Source of the DNA: Saprospiraceae bacterium
GTDB lineage: Bacteria > Bacteroidota > Bacteroidia > Chitinophagales > Saprospiraceae
Length of the DNA: 64,000 bases
Reading direction: 5' to 3'
Assembly (NCBI GenBank): GCA_016714895.1
Contig: JADKBV010000001.1
Span: 1,302,001 to 1,366,000, forward strand
This document shows, piece after piece, positions 53,347 to 62,182 of this stretch. The notes under the pieces are model-generated. The model did not search any database. It was not told the DNA's origin and worked only from the letters and a program-made list of their open reading frames with translations. Position 1 is the stretch's first letter, and each line of letters starts with the position of its first letter. A program made the position numbers and the translations under genes.

Positions 53347-55536
53347 TTATTCTACAAAATACATTTCCATTTCTCCTTTGTTTTTAGCCATAATTTTGCC
53401 TCGCGGCTGACATTTGTTGTCATTTTTGATCAATTGGTAGGTATCGTCACTAATATTGATTTGACCGGGTTTTCCTGATGATTCCATTCTGGCAGCCACA
53501 TTGACCGTATCACCCCAAATGTCATATGCAAATTTTTTCGTCCCCACAATTCCGGCAATAACCGGACCGGAATGTATGCCGATTCTTATTTCAAAACCCA
53601 GGCTTTTACTTTTCCTGCGGTCTTCAATAAACACCAAAAACTCCCGGGCGACCAGAACAGCATTTTTTGCATGGTCAGGATTGGTTGCGGGCAAACCGGA
53701 AACTGCCATATATGCATCTCCGATTGTTTTGATTTTTTCAATACCGTATTTCAAAACTATGGCATCAAAAGCGCTGAAACAGGTATGGAGTTCATTGACC
53801 AATTCATTAGGTGTAAATGATTCCGCTACTTTTGTAAACCCGACAAAATCTGTAAAAATGACAGAAACATTTTCGTAATATCTGGCTTCAGCACTACCCT
53901 TTTCTTTTAATTCTTCCGCAACCTCATCCGGCAAGATATTGAGTAAAAGATTGTCAGATTTTTCTTTTTCTTTTCCGATTATTTTATTTGTTTTTTTCTG
54001 AATCTGAAAATTCCGGAATATAAAAACCAAAAGAACGCACAACAAACTGATACCAATCAAATAAAATAGTCTCAGCGTATTTTGTCTGTTGATTTCATTA
54101 TCCTGCAATTTGATTTCGGCTTGTTGAAGATCCAGCGTGGTTTGTTGGATTAGTTTTTCTTTTTGGATGAGTTCCAGTTGTTTTTCCTTTTCTGTACGGG
54201 TATTTTGTTCAATTTCGAGGTCGGCTTGTGTTTTTAAAAAGGCCAGATGTTGAATTTGTTTCGCAGCTTCCTGAAGTTTAATTTGTTGTTTTTGTTGGTT
54301 TGCGATCAGAATTTGCTGTTGAAGTTTATTGTCGATGATGATTTGTTCCTGTTTGAGGGAATCTTCTTTTTTATTAAAAATATATCTTAGGGTTGTCTGG
54401 GTGATTTCTTTCAGTTTTTCAGCTGTTTCCAGACTGTTTTTTTTATCAATAAAAGCTTTATAGTATATGTAGGCACTATCGTAACGCATTTGTTTTTCAA
54501 ACAATTTGCTTAATTTTTCCAAACTGATAGCCTGTTCTTCCGTAAGATTGATCTGTTGTGCTCTTTTGTAAGCTTTGGTAATGTAGAGTTCGGCGGAGTC
54601 TAATCTTTCCACCTGAAAAAAATACTCGCCTATTGCCTGCAGATTGGCAACAATTCCTTTTCTGTCGTTTATGGTTGTATTGATGGCTAATGCCTGTTGA
54701 TGGTATTCTTTTGCTTTTTGCGGATTCATTTTTTTGAAATATACATTTCCTACATTGGTCAGACTATTGGCAATGCGTGATTGATTCCCTGATTTTTGAT
54801 TGATTTCGAGTGCTTTGATTTTATATTCGAGGGCCAAATCCAGATTGTTCAAATCAGTGTATGAATTTCCCATATTATTCAGCAGCCCGCTTTTGCTTTC
54901 ATTGTTTCCCAGCTTTTCAGCCAATTCTAAAGCTTTGGAAAAATAGTCAATTGCTTTCAGAGGTTGGTTGAGGTTATTAAAAATTGTTCCGATATTACCG
55001 AGATTATTGATTTTACCGGAGATGTTATTGATTTTTTCATTGGTCTCCAATGCTTTTGTATAGTGCTCCAATGCTTTCGGATAGGATGTTATTGAAAGGT
55101 AAACCGCACCTATATTATTATGATTGTTGGCGACAGATCTTTCATCCTGCAAACTTGTATTGAGTTGTAAAGCTTCCGACAAACAGGTTAATGCTTCTTC
55201 ATACTGTGTCAGAAAAATATGGGTAGTTGCCTTGGTGGCTAATGCAGCTGCCAGCAAAGGTTTGTTTTTCAGGTTTCCGGCAAGATCGACAGCCCTGACG
55301 GCATAAGGAAGACTTTTTGTCTGATTAACTCTATGGTAAGATTTGGCTATTTCCATATACAAACGAACCGTCGTGCTGTCATAACGGGTAATTTTTGATT
55401 CCACCATCAACAGGGAATCAACCGTTTTTTGTTGCCCGAAAGAAGTAAAAACCATCAGACACAACATCGTAATCATCCCTATTAACCGAAATGGTAATAA
55501 GGTAATTTGATACTTATGGTTTGCAACAAAACACAA
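53347..55536 (-). CDS. TPR-repeat class III adenylate cyclase, membrane-bound
   Basis: A 729-residue protein. A signal sequence (ending FTSFGQQ) and about seven TPR repeats (residues 40-350; NIGAVYLSITSYPKALEHYTKALE and similar) make a periplasmic domain. A coiled coil and membrane helix near 490-510 precede the catalytic domain from about 525. That domain has FTDFVGFT (metal Asp), IEKIKTIGDAYMAV (substrate Lys and second metal Asp), and YDIWGDTVNVAARMES with Asp, Asn and Arg. The Lys-Asp pair fits adenylate, not guanylate, cyclase. It makes cAMP, and the CRP/FNR-type sites elsewhere in the window could respond to it, which is speculative. Confidence 0.88.
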   Translation of the reverse strand: MCFVANHKYQITLLPFRLIGMITMLCLMVFTSFGQQKTVDSLLMVESKITRYDSTTVRLYMEIAKSYHRVNQTKSLPYAVRAVDLAGNLKNKPLLAAALATKATTHIFLTQYEEALTCLSEALQLNTSLQDERSVANNHNNIGAVYLSITSYPKALEHYTKALETNEKINNISGKINNLGNIGTIFNNLNQPLKAIDYFSKALELAEKLGNNESKSGLLNNMGNSYTDLNNLDLALEYKIKALEINQKSGNQSRIANSLTNVGNVYFKKMNPQKAKEYHQQALAINTTINDRKGIVANLQAIGEYFFQVERLDSAELYITKAYKRAQQINLTEEQAISLEKLSKLFEKQMRYDSAYIYYKAFIDKKNSLETAEKLKEITQTTLRYIFNKKEDSLKQEQIIIDNKLQQQILIANQQKQQIKLQEAAKQIQHLAFLKTQADLEIEQNTRTEKEKQLELIQKEKLIQQTTLDLQQAEIKLQDNEINRQNTLRLFYLIGISLLCVLLVFIFRNFQIQKKTNKIIGKEKEKSDNLLLNILPDEVAEELKEKGSAEARYYENVSVIFTDFVGFTKVAESFTPNELVNELHTCFSAFDAIVLKYGIEKIKTIGDAYMAVSGLPATNPDHAKNAVLVAREFLVFIEDRRKSKSLGFEIRIGIHSGPVIAGIVGTKKFAYDIWGDTVNVAARMESSGKPGQINISDDTYQLIKNDNKCQPRGKIMAKNKGEMEMYFVE

Positions 55537-55739
55537 AATATACGTTCATTTAAAAAGTTAACTTATAATATCTTTTGTTGAAGTCCATGGGTTTCATCAA
55601 TAAAGGTTTGATATACTTCCAACGCATTTTTTTTTGCTAAAAATAAGTCATAATCGTTTTATCCCGGATACAAAAAACCTTGCATCTCACATTTTGCTGA
55701 CTTTTCTGTTGACCTATATGAATGATTGATCATTTTGGT

Positions 55740-56303
55740 TTAATCTTCCAGAAAAATCACATCAATACAAGGCGATATTTCATCACTTTTAATCATGGTG
55801 GGAAATCTTCCCAGGATGTTTTCTGATACCTTAGACTCTCTGAATGATAGTAGTCTGATATTTCCCGATTGCAGAGGAAAAGTAAAATCACTATTATCGG
55901 TTTTTCGTATTTTATAGAAAGAGCCCGCTTGAATGGTAACACCTAACTGAATGTTTTTTTGTATCGCGATGTCAGGTATCGTATTGTATACAACCTCATG
56001 GTCGGTTATAGCTGTGAGGGTTTCTTCTTTGAGTAAAGTGTCATCATCCAGATTCCATAATCTGACAAGATAAGATCCTTTAGTCGGCAATTTCATCCCA
56101 AAACCTTTAATTTTCCCGTCTTTGGTGGTGGAAAAACTGAAACCATAAATCCATTGTTCAGCAGTTTGTCCCGTGTCAATGACCAGACCCGGTTGGTTTA
56201 ACAGGGCTATTATCGGTTTTTCTTCGGTTATATTATCACTATCTTCACAGGATAAAAAAAACAATACGGACATAACTACTAAAAAAAATATTCTCAAAGA
56301 CAT
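55740..56303 (-). CDS. Small lipoprotein of unknown function
   Basis: A 187-residue lipoprotein with lipobox LFFLSC (C19). The body is a beta-sandwich-like domain: QWIYGFSFSTTKDGKIKGFGMKLPTKGSYLVRLWNLDDDTLL. The layout resembles the DUF4082-type sandwich, but this is weak. A TACTTTTG box (56389-56382, minus) lies 78 bp upstream. Confidence 0.65.
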   Translation of the reverse strand: MSLRIFFLVVMSVLFFLSCEDSDNITEEKPIIALLNQPGLVIDTGQTAEQWIYGFSFSTTKDGKIKGFGMKLPTKGSYLVRLWNLDDDTLLKEETLTAITDHEVVYNTIPDIAIQKNIQLGVTIQAGSFYKIRKTDNSDFTFPLQSGNIRLLSFRESKVSENILGRFPTMIKSDEISPCIDVIFLED

Positions 56304-56381
56304 GGTAAAATGGTTTTTATGTAAATAAAAATCGAATGATCTGTTTGTTTGTATTCCGGAAGTTCGAAATGATTATAAACA

Positions 56382-56389
56382 CAAAAGTA
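56382..56389 (-). promoter_or_regulatory. -7 box TACTTTTG of the small lipoprotein gene
   Basis: An exact TACTTTTG, as in the sulfur promoters, but no TGTAACA-type dyad was found at the same distance upstream. Confidence 0.45.
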
Positions 56390-56517
56390 ATAAAATATAT
56401 GAATGTTTACAATAGCTATATGTAGCTATATACATTTTTTGAACCAGGGTGATGAGCGATGAGTTAGGGATGATTGGTCAACTTATGGTCAAAGACTTTG
56501 ACTTCGATTTAGGTATG

Positions 56518-56538
56518 GCACAAGTTGTAAACTTGCGC
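56518..56538 (-). repeat. REP-like hairpin, CAAGTT/AACTTG type
   Basis: GCA-CAAGTT-GTA-AACTTG-CGC: the arms changed together compared with CCAGTT/AACTGG copies, keeping pairing. It is followed by AACATCGGGG. It lies 50 bp after the stop of the 61-residue gene. Confidence 0.75.
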
Positions 56539-56588
56539 AAACATCGGGGAGAGACGACCGGTAGAAAGTCTGTGCGTCAAAAACATTA

Positions 56589-56774
56589 TTATGGCTTCGT
56601 GATTAACTCTTTTTTTGTTTTTGTTTGTTTTGTTTTTGGAATTGGCGCTTTAGTAATTTCACCAGTAGCTTTGTAATGAGCTATAGCTTTAGAAACCAGT
56701 TCTATATCTTCTTTTGATCTCTTTGTAGGTTCAACTATTAAATCCACTCCTTTGGGTTCTATACCTAATGACAT
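56589..56774 (-). CDS. Small basic protein in a two-gene unit
   Basis: A 61-residue protein (MSLGIEPKGVDLIVEPTKRSKEDIELVSKAIAHYK...), Lys-rich with a basic tail. No family is recognised. It starts 7 bp after the GNAT-like gene, as in a toxin/antitoxin-type pair, though nothing else supports this role. Confidence 0.55.
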   Translation of the reverse strand: MSLGIEPKGVDLIVEPTKRSKEDIELVSKAIAHYKATGEITKAPIPKTKQTKTKKELITKP

Positions 56775-56781
56775 ATTTAAT

Positions 56782-57312
56782 TTATTTAACTAAATGCGGA
56801 AAATATTTTTTAATAAGTTTTAATGCTTCATACGGATAAATTACCATCTGATGGTTACCAAGATGTACAGCGCCAACTGTTGAGACATAATGATTTATCA
56901 ACTTTGTTTTAGAAACAAATGAAACTAAACCTTGGTTCCCATTATCCCAACTAAGTTTACAAGCAAAGGCAAAAAGGTTACCCGGGACACCTTCGTAAAG
57001 CTTTTTACTGCCAATATTAAAAGGGGCGTTTTCAACAAGGTTTATAAAAATGTGATCACCTTTGTCTTCAAAACTCATCAGTCCTTGTATGATTTTAGGA
57101 TTATTTATTACTGTTAGTTTAATCACTCTTGTATTTTCTTTCTTTATTTCTCCTTTCCAGTTGAAATTCCACCCTCTGGATTTTGTCACAAGTTTTAGGT
57201 CTTGGGCAGTTACATCAAAAACTTCAGTCGGCAAGCTATCGCCTGATATAGTATTTACTATACTATTTGTCAATTTATCAATCCAAATATCTATTTGTTT
57301 TTGTTTTGTCAT
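56782..57312 (-). CDS. GNAT-like acetyltransferase-fold protein
   Basis: A 176-residue protein. The C-terminal region YEGVPGNLFAFACKLSWDNGNQGLVSF, then TKLINHYVSTVGAVHLGNHQMVI, resembles the acetyl-CoA-binding half of the GNAT fold, and the final helix is YPYEALKLIKKYF. The N-terminal part is more divergent. The substrate is unknown. A TATCTTTG box (57361-57354) lies 41 bp upstream. It forms a unit with the small downstream gene. Confidence 0.55.
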   Translation of the reverse strand: MTKQKQIDIWIDKLTNSIVNTISGDSLPTEVFDVTAQDLKLVTKSRGWNFNWKGEIKKENTRVIKLTVINNPKIIQGLMSFEDKGDHIFINLVENAPFNIGSKKLYEGVPGNLFAFACKLSWDNGNQGLVSFVSKTKLINHYVSTVGAVHLGNHQMVIYPYEALKLIKKYFPHLVK

Positions 57313-57353
57313 ATTCTACTCCCAAGTAACCTTATTTCTTTGGTCTTCGACCA

Positions 57354-57361
57354 CAAAGATA
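57354..57361 (-). promoter_or_regulatory. -7 box TATCTTTG of the GNAT-like unit
   Basis: It matches TANNTTTG, 41 bp before the ATG. Confidence 0.4.
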
Positions 57362-57502
57362 AGGAATCCAGATGTAAGTACGTACTGATTTTTATGACGT
57401 AATCCTATAGAAACATAAAAAATGTAGTATTATCTTGTAACCTGGAATACTTTTAATTTTCCTTTTCTGTTGCATGAATTAAGCATTTGGAAATTATGGT
57501 AT

Positions 57503-57519
57503 CGCAGTAACAAATTGCG
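57503..57519 (-). repeat. REP-like hairpin (CGCAGT/ATTGCG)
   Basis: CGCAGTAACAAATTGCG followed by ACAATCGGG, 61 bp after the stop of the gene at 57581. The gap also holds AACCCTAAAC-type low-complexity sequence. Confidence 0.75.
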
Positions 57520-57580
57520 ACAATCGGGTGGCACAAGAATACGCATAAACCCTTAACTTTTAACCCTAAACAACTCCGGT

Positions 57581-58267
57581 TTATTCCTTCAAAAACCAGA
57601 ACTCGCCGTTGTTTAACAGAAAGGCTTCGATACCTTTTTCGCGGGAATAAAATATCCGGTAGTTCAGGATATCACTGTACGGATGGGTAAATATATTTTT
57701 GAATGACCTTCCTTCAATGGTTGTATCGGCAATCATCACCATATTGTCATTGGCAAAAACAAATTCGGGCAACCGGTTGCCGTTTCCCCGGTCTGATGTG
57801 ACCTTCGAAGCACCACCCGTAAATGCCGGGGTACCGATTTTTTGTCCCCAAACAGAAAAAAAGTCATATAAGATCGTATCGCTTACATTGCCGTATTGTC
57901 CGGCATTCTGCACCGAAGCATCGATCGCCAAAGTATACATCTGATCTGTCGACACATAATATGCATGATGTCCCGGAGCATCAATATATTTGGTTTGGGT
58001 GGTTCTGTCCAAAAAATCGCCCCGCTCGCATAAGGTCTCAACTTCAATTCTATAGGTGGTATTCCATTTTGGATTCTGATTGGTAAATCTGAGCTCCACG
58101 CCGCTACTGTTTTGGAAGATCAAAACATCTTTCGGGTCTTCTTTTGGCAAATAGCCTTCACTGGTTTTTTGGGTAAAAAATACTTCATCGAGCTTGATAT
58201 CCTTGGGACAAGGGCGTGCACAGGAAAAGGAGATAGCTATTACAACAAAATATATGTATATTTTCAT
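57581..58267 (-). CDS. Lipoprotein of unknown function
   Basis: A 228-residue lipoprotein with lipobox ISFSC (C16). It is beta-rich: DVLIFQNSSGVELRFTNQNPKWNTTYRIEVETLCERG, then DTILYDFFSVWGQKIGTPAF. No family is recognised. It is divergent from the second persulfide dioxygenase, with a 293-bp gap between them. Confidence 0.65.
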   Translation of the reverse strand: MKIYIYFVVIAISFSCARPCPKDIKLDEVFFTQKTSEGYLPKEDPKDVLIFQNSSGVELRFTNQNPKWNTTYRIEVETLCERGDFLDRTTQTKYIDAPGHHAYYVSTDQMYTLAIDASVQNAGQYGNVSDTILYDFFSVWGQKIGTPAFTGGASKVTSDRGNGNRLPEFVFANDNMVMIADTTIEGRSFKNIFTHPYSDILNYRIFYSREKGIEAFLLNNGEFWFLKE

Positions 58268-58481
58268 GGGTTCTTTATTAATGAAGGATGAATTAAATAT
58301 CTGAATATTTTTTATTCACGTACACAAATAACGATTCAAGGTGCCCTTTTGTTACTTTTGGCCTGAAAAGATGATTAAAATCATATTTTAAAGGTATATT
58401 GCTGATATTCTGCATGTTATATTGGCTTCTTGATCAAAAAACCGTCTTTTTTCTGCTTACATTTATTCAAAAAAATGGTTG

Positions 58482-58526
58482 TGAAACATAGGTTACAAAA
58501 GGAAGTTTGTTTACCCCGTACTTTTG
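58482..58526 (+). promoter_or_regulatory. Promoter and CRP/FNR-type site of the second persulfide dioxygenase
   Basis: TGAAACA-TA-GGTTACA (58482-58497) matches TGTAACA-N2-TGTTACA at 12 of 14 arm positions. It is centred 29.5 bp before TACTTTTG (58519-58526), which is 34 bp before the ATG. The spacing equals that of the two sulfur-island promoters. Confidence 0.58.
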
Positions 58527-58560
58527 TATTATTATTCACACAAAATAAAAATTTTACCAC

Positions 58561-59970
58561 ATGAAGATAGAACAAATTTATACAGGTTGTCTGGCGGAAG
58601 CTTCCTACTACATCGAATCCAACGGAGAATGTGCCTTTATCGATCCTATGCGCGAACCGGCTCCTTATATCGAAAGAGCTGAAAAAGACCATGCTAAAGT
58701 AAAATACATTTTTGAAACCCATTTTCATGCGGATTTTATATCAGGTCACGTCGATCTGGCTAAAAAAACCGGCGGAAAGATCGTATACGGACCTACCGAA
58801 ATGCCGACAGGATTTGAAAAAACAGTAGCCAAAGACGGAGAAATATTTAAGTTGGGCAACATCACCCTGGAAGTAATGCATACTCCCGGTCATACGATGG
58901 AAAGCACCTGTTATTTGTTGAGAGATGAAAACGGTAAAGAAGTAGCTATGTTTACAGGTGACACCCTCTTTATCGGCGATGTCGGAAGACCTGACCTGGC
59001 ACAAAAAGTGATTGCTGACCTTACACAGGACAAACTGGCGAGACACCTTTATCATTCTTTGAGAAATAAAATCATGCCTTTGGCTGATGATATCATCGTA
59101 TATCCGAATCATGGTCAGGGTTCTGCTTGCGGCAAAAACATGAGCAAAGAAACATTTGACACACTCGGAAATCAGAAAAAAACAAATTATGCACTTCAGC
59201 CTATGTCTGAAGACGAATTTGTGGTCAAAGTTCTCGATGGTTTGACACCACCACCAAGTTACTTCCCTCAGAATGTTATGATTAATATTCAGGGTTACGA
59301 GTCATTGGAAGATGTCATGCACAAAGGAACCCGGGCATTGTCTCCGGATGAATTTGACGTGATAGCCAACGAAACGGGCGCTGTGATCATCGATACCAGA
59401 GCCAAAGAACACTTTGTAAAATCTTTTGTTCCCCGATCAATATTCGTAGGAATTGACGGAAGTTTTGCCACCTGGGTCGGTACCTTGATACCTGATGTCA
59501 AACAGGAAATTCTGATTGTTGCTGACGAAAACAGGGTCGAAGAAGTTGTTACGAGATTGGCAAGAGTGGGTTATGACAATGCCATCGGATTCCTCAAAGG
59601 CGGTCTTGAAGCATGGAAAAATGCCGGCAAAGAAATTGATACCGTTGAGATGGTTACGGCCGATGAATTGGCCAATATCAAAGATGCTGAAATCGTGGAC
59701 GTCCGCAAAAAAAGTGAATACCTCAGCGAACATGTGGAAGGAGCAAACAATGCGCCGCTCGATTACATCAATGAAAGTATGAAACTGATATTGGGCGACA
59801 ATAAAAAGTATATCCATTGTGCCGGCGGCTACCGTTCATTGGTTTTTATATCCATTCTTCAGGGAAGAGGATACAGAAATCTGGTTGATGTTGATGGCGG
59901 ATTTGTTGCCCTTAAAAACAGCAACAAGTTTAAAGTGACGGATTATGTTTGTCCTACCACACTTTTGTAA
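58561..59970 (+). CDS. Second persulfide dioxygenase-rhodanese fusion (MBL fold, CstB-like)
   Basis: A 469-residue paralogue of the gene at 13051. The MBL domain has THFHADF, HTPGHTMES and GDTLFIGDVGRPDL. The middle rhodanese lacks its Cys (ILIVADENR), and the last rhodanese has CAGGYRS with C420. It oxidises persulfides, as CstB/ETHE1-type enzymes do, in the cytoplasm. It is monocistronic with its own terminator. The two paralogues may differ in substrate or conditions, since the rhodanese loops differ (CQGGDRAS vs CAGGYRS). Confidence 0.88.
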   Translation: MKIEQIYTGCLAEASYYIESNGECAFIDPMREPAPYIERAEKDHAKVKYIFETHFHADFISGHVDLAKKTGGKIVYGPTEMPTGFEKTVAKDGEIFKLGNITLEVMHTPGHTMESTCYLLRDENGKEVAMFTGDTLFIGDVGRPDLAQKVIADLTQDKLARHLYHSLRNKIMPLADDIIVYPNHGQGSACGKNMSKETFDTLGNQKKTNYALQPMSEDEFVVKVLDGLTPPPSYFPQNVMINIQGYESLEDVMHKGTRALSPDEFDVIANETGAVIIDTRAKEHFVKSFVPRSIFVGIDGSFATWVGTLIPDVKQEILIVADENRVEEVVTRLARVGYDNAIGFLKGGLEAWKNAGKEIDTVEMVTADELANIKDAEIVDVRKKSEYLSEHVEGANNAPLDYINESMKLILGDNKKYIHCAGGYRSLVFISILQGRGYRNLVDVDGGFVALKNSNKFKVTDYVCPTTLL

Positions 59971-60049
59971 ACCTGGTTTTCTACCAAAGTAAACAGATAA
60001 AATACAGATGAAATCATCTGTAAAAGATAAGGTTGATAATGTTTTGATA

Positions 60050-60083
60050 ATGAATGGGGTTTTTTGCCCCATTCATTTTTTTT
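60050..60083 (+). terminator. Rho-independent terminator of the second persulfide dioxygenase
   Basis: AATGAATGGGG and CCCCATTCATT form a perfect 11-bp stem around a TTTTTTG loop, followed by T residues. Confidence 0.9.
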
Positions 60084-60163
60084 ATTAGATGTCAATGTCT
60101 AAAATATTTACATGTTTTGTGACATAAATAACATCATTGTTTTCTTTTTTCAACCACGATCAA

Positions 60164-60179
60164 GAGTTTGTTACTGCGA
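60164..60179 (+). repeat. REP-like half, opposite orientation
   Basis: AGTTTGTTACTGCG is the reverse complement of the usual REP, here on the 3' side of a plus-strand gene. It is truncated in one arm. The rest of 60084-60310 shows nothing else. Confidence 0.5.
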
Positions 60180-60310
60180 TGTCATCATTTATGAATTTTT
60201 AATTCACGCCAATGTAAAGCTCAAGTTTGTACCTTATGCCTGATATAATCTCTACCTATTAATAACTATAATACCACAGAACCGCAACACCATAATACCA
60301 AAACACCTAT

Positions 60311-62131
60311 TTATATCTTCACAACCTTACCTCCTTTTATCTTCACGCCGTTATCCGCTGCTGTCCAGAAATATAATCCTGGAGGAAGTGTAGTCATATC
60401 GATATTATTGTGACCGTAGTACAAACGTTGTGAAAGGATGACTCTGCCTGTCGCATCGTGGATGTGTATCATACCTTGTTGAGGGATGTACTCTCCAAGT
60501 GTAACCAACAAAACATCTGCCACCGGATTGGGGAAAAGTGTGATGTCGGCTTTTTGTCCGGCATCATCACTGCGGCTTGTTCCAATGGTCACTGTCCGAC
60601 AAGTCGTATGGCTGCTGTTTTCATTGCTCACGGTCAGGCACACCTCATAGGTACCGTTTTGAGTGTAAGTATGAAAAGGATATCTGTCTGATACTGTCGG
60701 ACTACCATCACCAAAGTCCCAGCTCCACGTCTCCGGCCGGAAATAACTCAGATCGGTAAACCGTATCCTTTTGTAATTACTGCTATCCGGCTCGTAACGA
60801 AACTTGGCTACCGGGTGATTGTCCAGACCGAGAGTGTCGCAGGGTGATCCATCGTCCGGGCCAAGGCGGAACTCGGGGATATTGGGGACCGTGCGGGTGA
60901 ACAGCCGTGGCATATATATGGCATGTTGACGAACGCCAACCTGGTCTGCTGTTTCGTGAGGCAAGTCTATGTAGGAAATGTATCGCTGTGTGCCTGAAGA
61001 TGTAAAAATGTATATTTTACCATCTGCTCCAAGTTTTAAATTATCAAAGCTTACCCATAGTTGAAAATTATTTGGATTTGGGTCAGGGGCATAATAAAAA
61101 CTGTCAAAAACGGCAACAGTTTTTTCGTCCAGTTTAAATTTTGGACTTTTGGGATCATATTGTTTAATATGAGACCCATTGGATATATATAAATATTTAC
61201 TATCATAAGAAAAGGCAGCACCAAATTGAAGCCCAGGTTGACTGGAAACAACAGTTCTTAAATTTTGAATCTCACCACTACATCGATCAAAATCCCACAA
61301 ACAAAATCCGCCTCCGGTATTGGAATTAAATTTATTAGCTGTATATAAGGCAAGATGTTTTCCATTTGGTGAAAATACAATTTGCCCTAGGGTACCTTCG
61401 GCTCTTTTTATATATCCTGTTTTTACTTTATCATGAAAGACCATTCCTGAATCAGTCACCAAAAACGTTATCAAATATTCAAATCCATTTGTAAAAGTCA
61501 CTACCCACCAATCTCTGCCATTGCCATGTCTGACTGCCTGCAAGGAAGATAACAAAGTGTCTTGAAAATATACAATCGAATCTTTAATTTCAATTTTACC
61601 ATAAGGATGTAGTTCGTTTTGTGCAATCGTTGAATAGGCAATTCTGTAAATGTGTTTGTCAGGACAATACGTATAGGTATTATAAACCGCAAAAATTTTA
61701 TTTTCCACAGGAATCAAAATTATTCTATGCCGTAGCAATAAACCAACCGTTAGTGCCATATTTTGATCTCCAAAATTGTTGAATTCCCATTCATTACAAT
61801 CAGGATGGATTTCGTGATCATAATTGATGGTATCTTCTATAAATTCATTTTGTCCATTGATCAGTACCTGCCCGTTGCTGTAGAGGATCAGATTGCCGTC
61901 TTTATCACATAAACTCGCATTGCCGCCGGCCATATTGATCTCGTGTAAAGTATCATGATATATTTTTACCGGTTCAAAATTAAAATTCATACTTGAGTTA
62001 CCAAACAAGGTGTCAATACTTGCCGGATTAAAATTATAACCCAACAACCAGTGATAATCTTCTTTTTGGGCATGTAATTGTACAGAAAGATTTAATACTA
62101 TAAAAAATAATATCAATGATTTGAGATTCAT
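60311..62131 (-). CDS. T9SS-secreted protein with propeller and PKD domain
   Basis: A 606-residue protein with signal peptide (ending QLHAQ). Residues about 30-420 are a WD40/YVTN-like beta-propeller region (GQIVFSPNGKHLALYTANKFNSN; LKLGADGKIYIFTSSG). A PKD domain spans about 445-520 (WSWDFGDGSP and TYEVCLTVSN). It ends in a T9SS sorting domain (ITLFPNPVADVLLV; GLYFWTAADNGV). It is probably a secreted surface protein, and is unrelated to the adjacent dioxygenase. Confidence 0.85.
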   Translation of the reverse strand: MNLKSLILFFIVLNLSVQLHAQKEDYHWLLGYNFNPASIDTLFGNSSMNFNFEPVKIYHDTLHEINMAGGNASLCDKDGNLILYSNGQVLINGQNEFIEDTINYDHEIHPDCNEWEFNNFGDQNMALTVGLLLRHRIILIPVENKIFAVYNTYTYCPDKHIYRIAYSTIAQNELHPYGKIEIKDSIVYFQDTLLSSLQAVRHGNGRDWWVVTFTNGFEYLITFLVTDSGMVFHDKVKTGYIKRAEGTLGQIVFSPNGKHLALYTANKFNSNTGGGFCLWDFDRCSGEIQNLRTVVSSQPGLQFGAAFSYDSKYLYISNGSHIKQYDPKSPKFKLDEKTVAVFDSFYYAPDPNPNNFQLWVSFDNLKLGADGKIYIFTSSGTQRYISYIDLPHETADQVGVRQHAIYMPRLFTRTVPNIPEFRLGPDDGSPCDTLGLDNHPVAKFRYEPDSSNYKRIRFTDLSYFRPETWSWDFGDGSPTVSDRYPFHTYTQNGTYEVCLTVSNENSSHTTCRTVTIGTSRSDDAGQKADITLFPNPVADVLLVTLGEYIPQQGMIHIHDATGRVILSQRLYYGHNNIDMTTLPPGLYFWTAADNGVKIKGGKVVKI

Positions 62132-62182
62132 ATTTATTTAGTTTAAAACGGGAGTGGTTTATAAACCACTCCCGATATCCTC

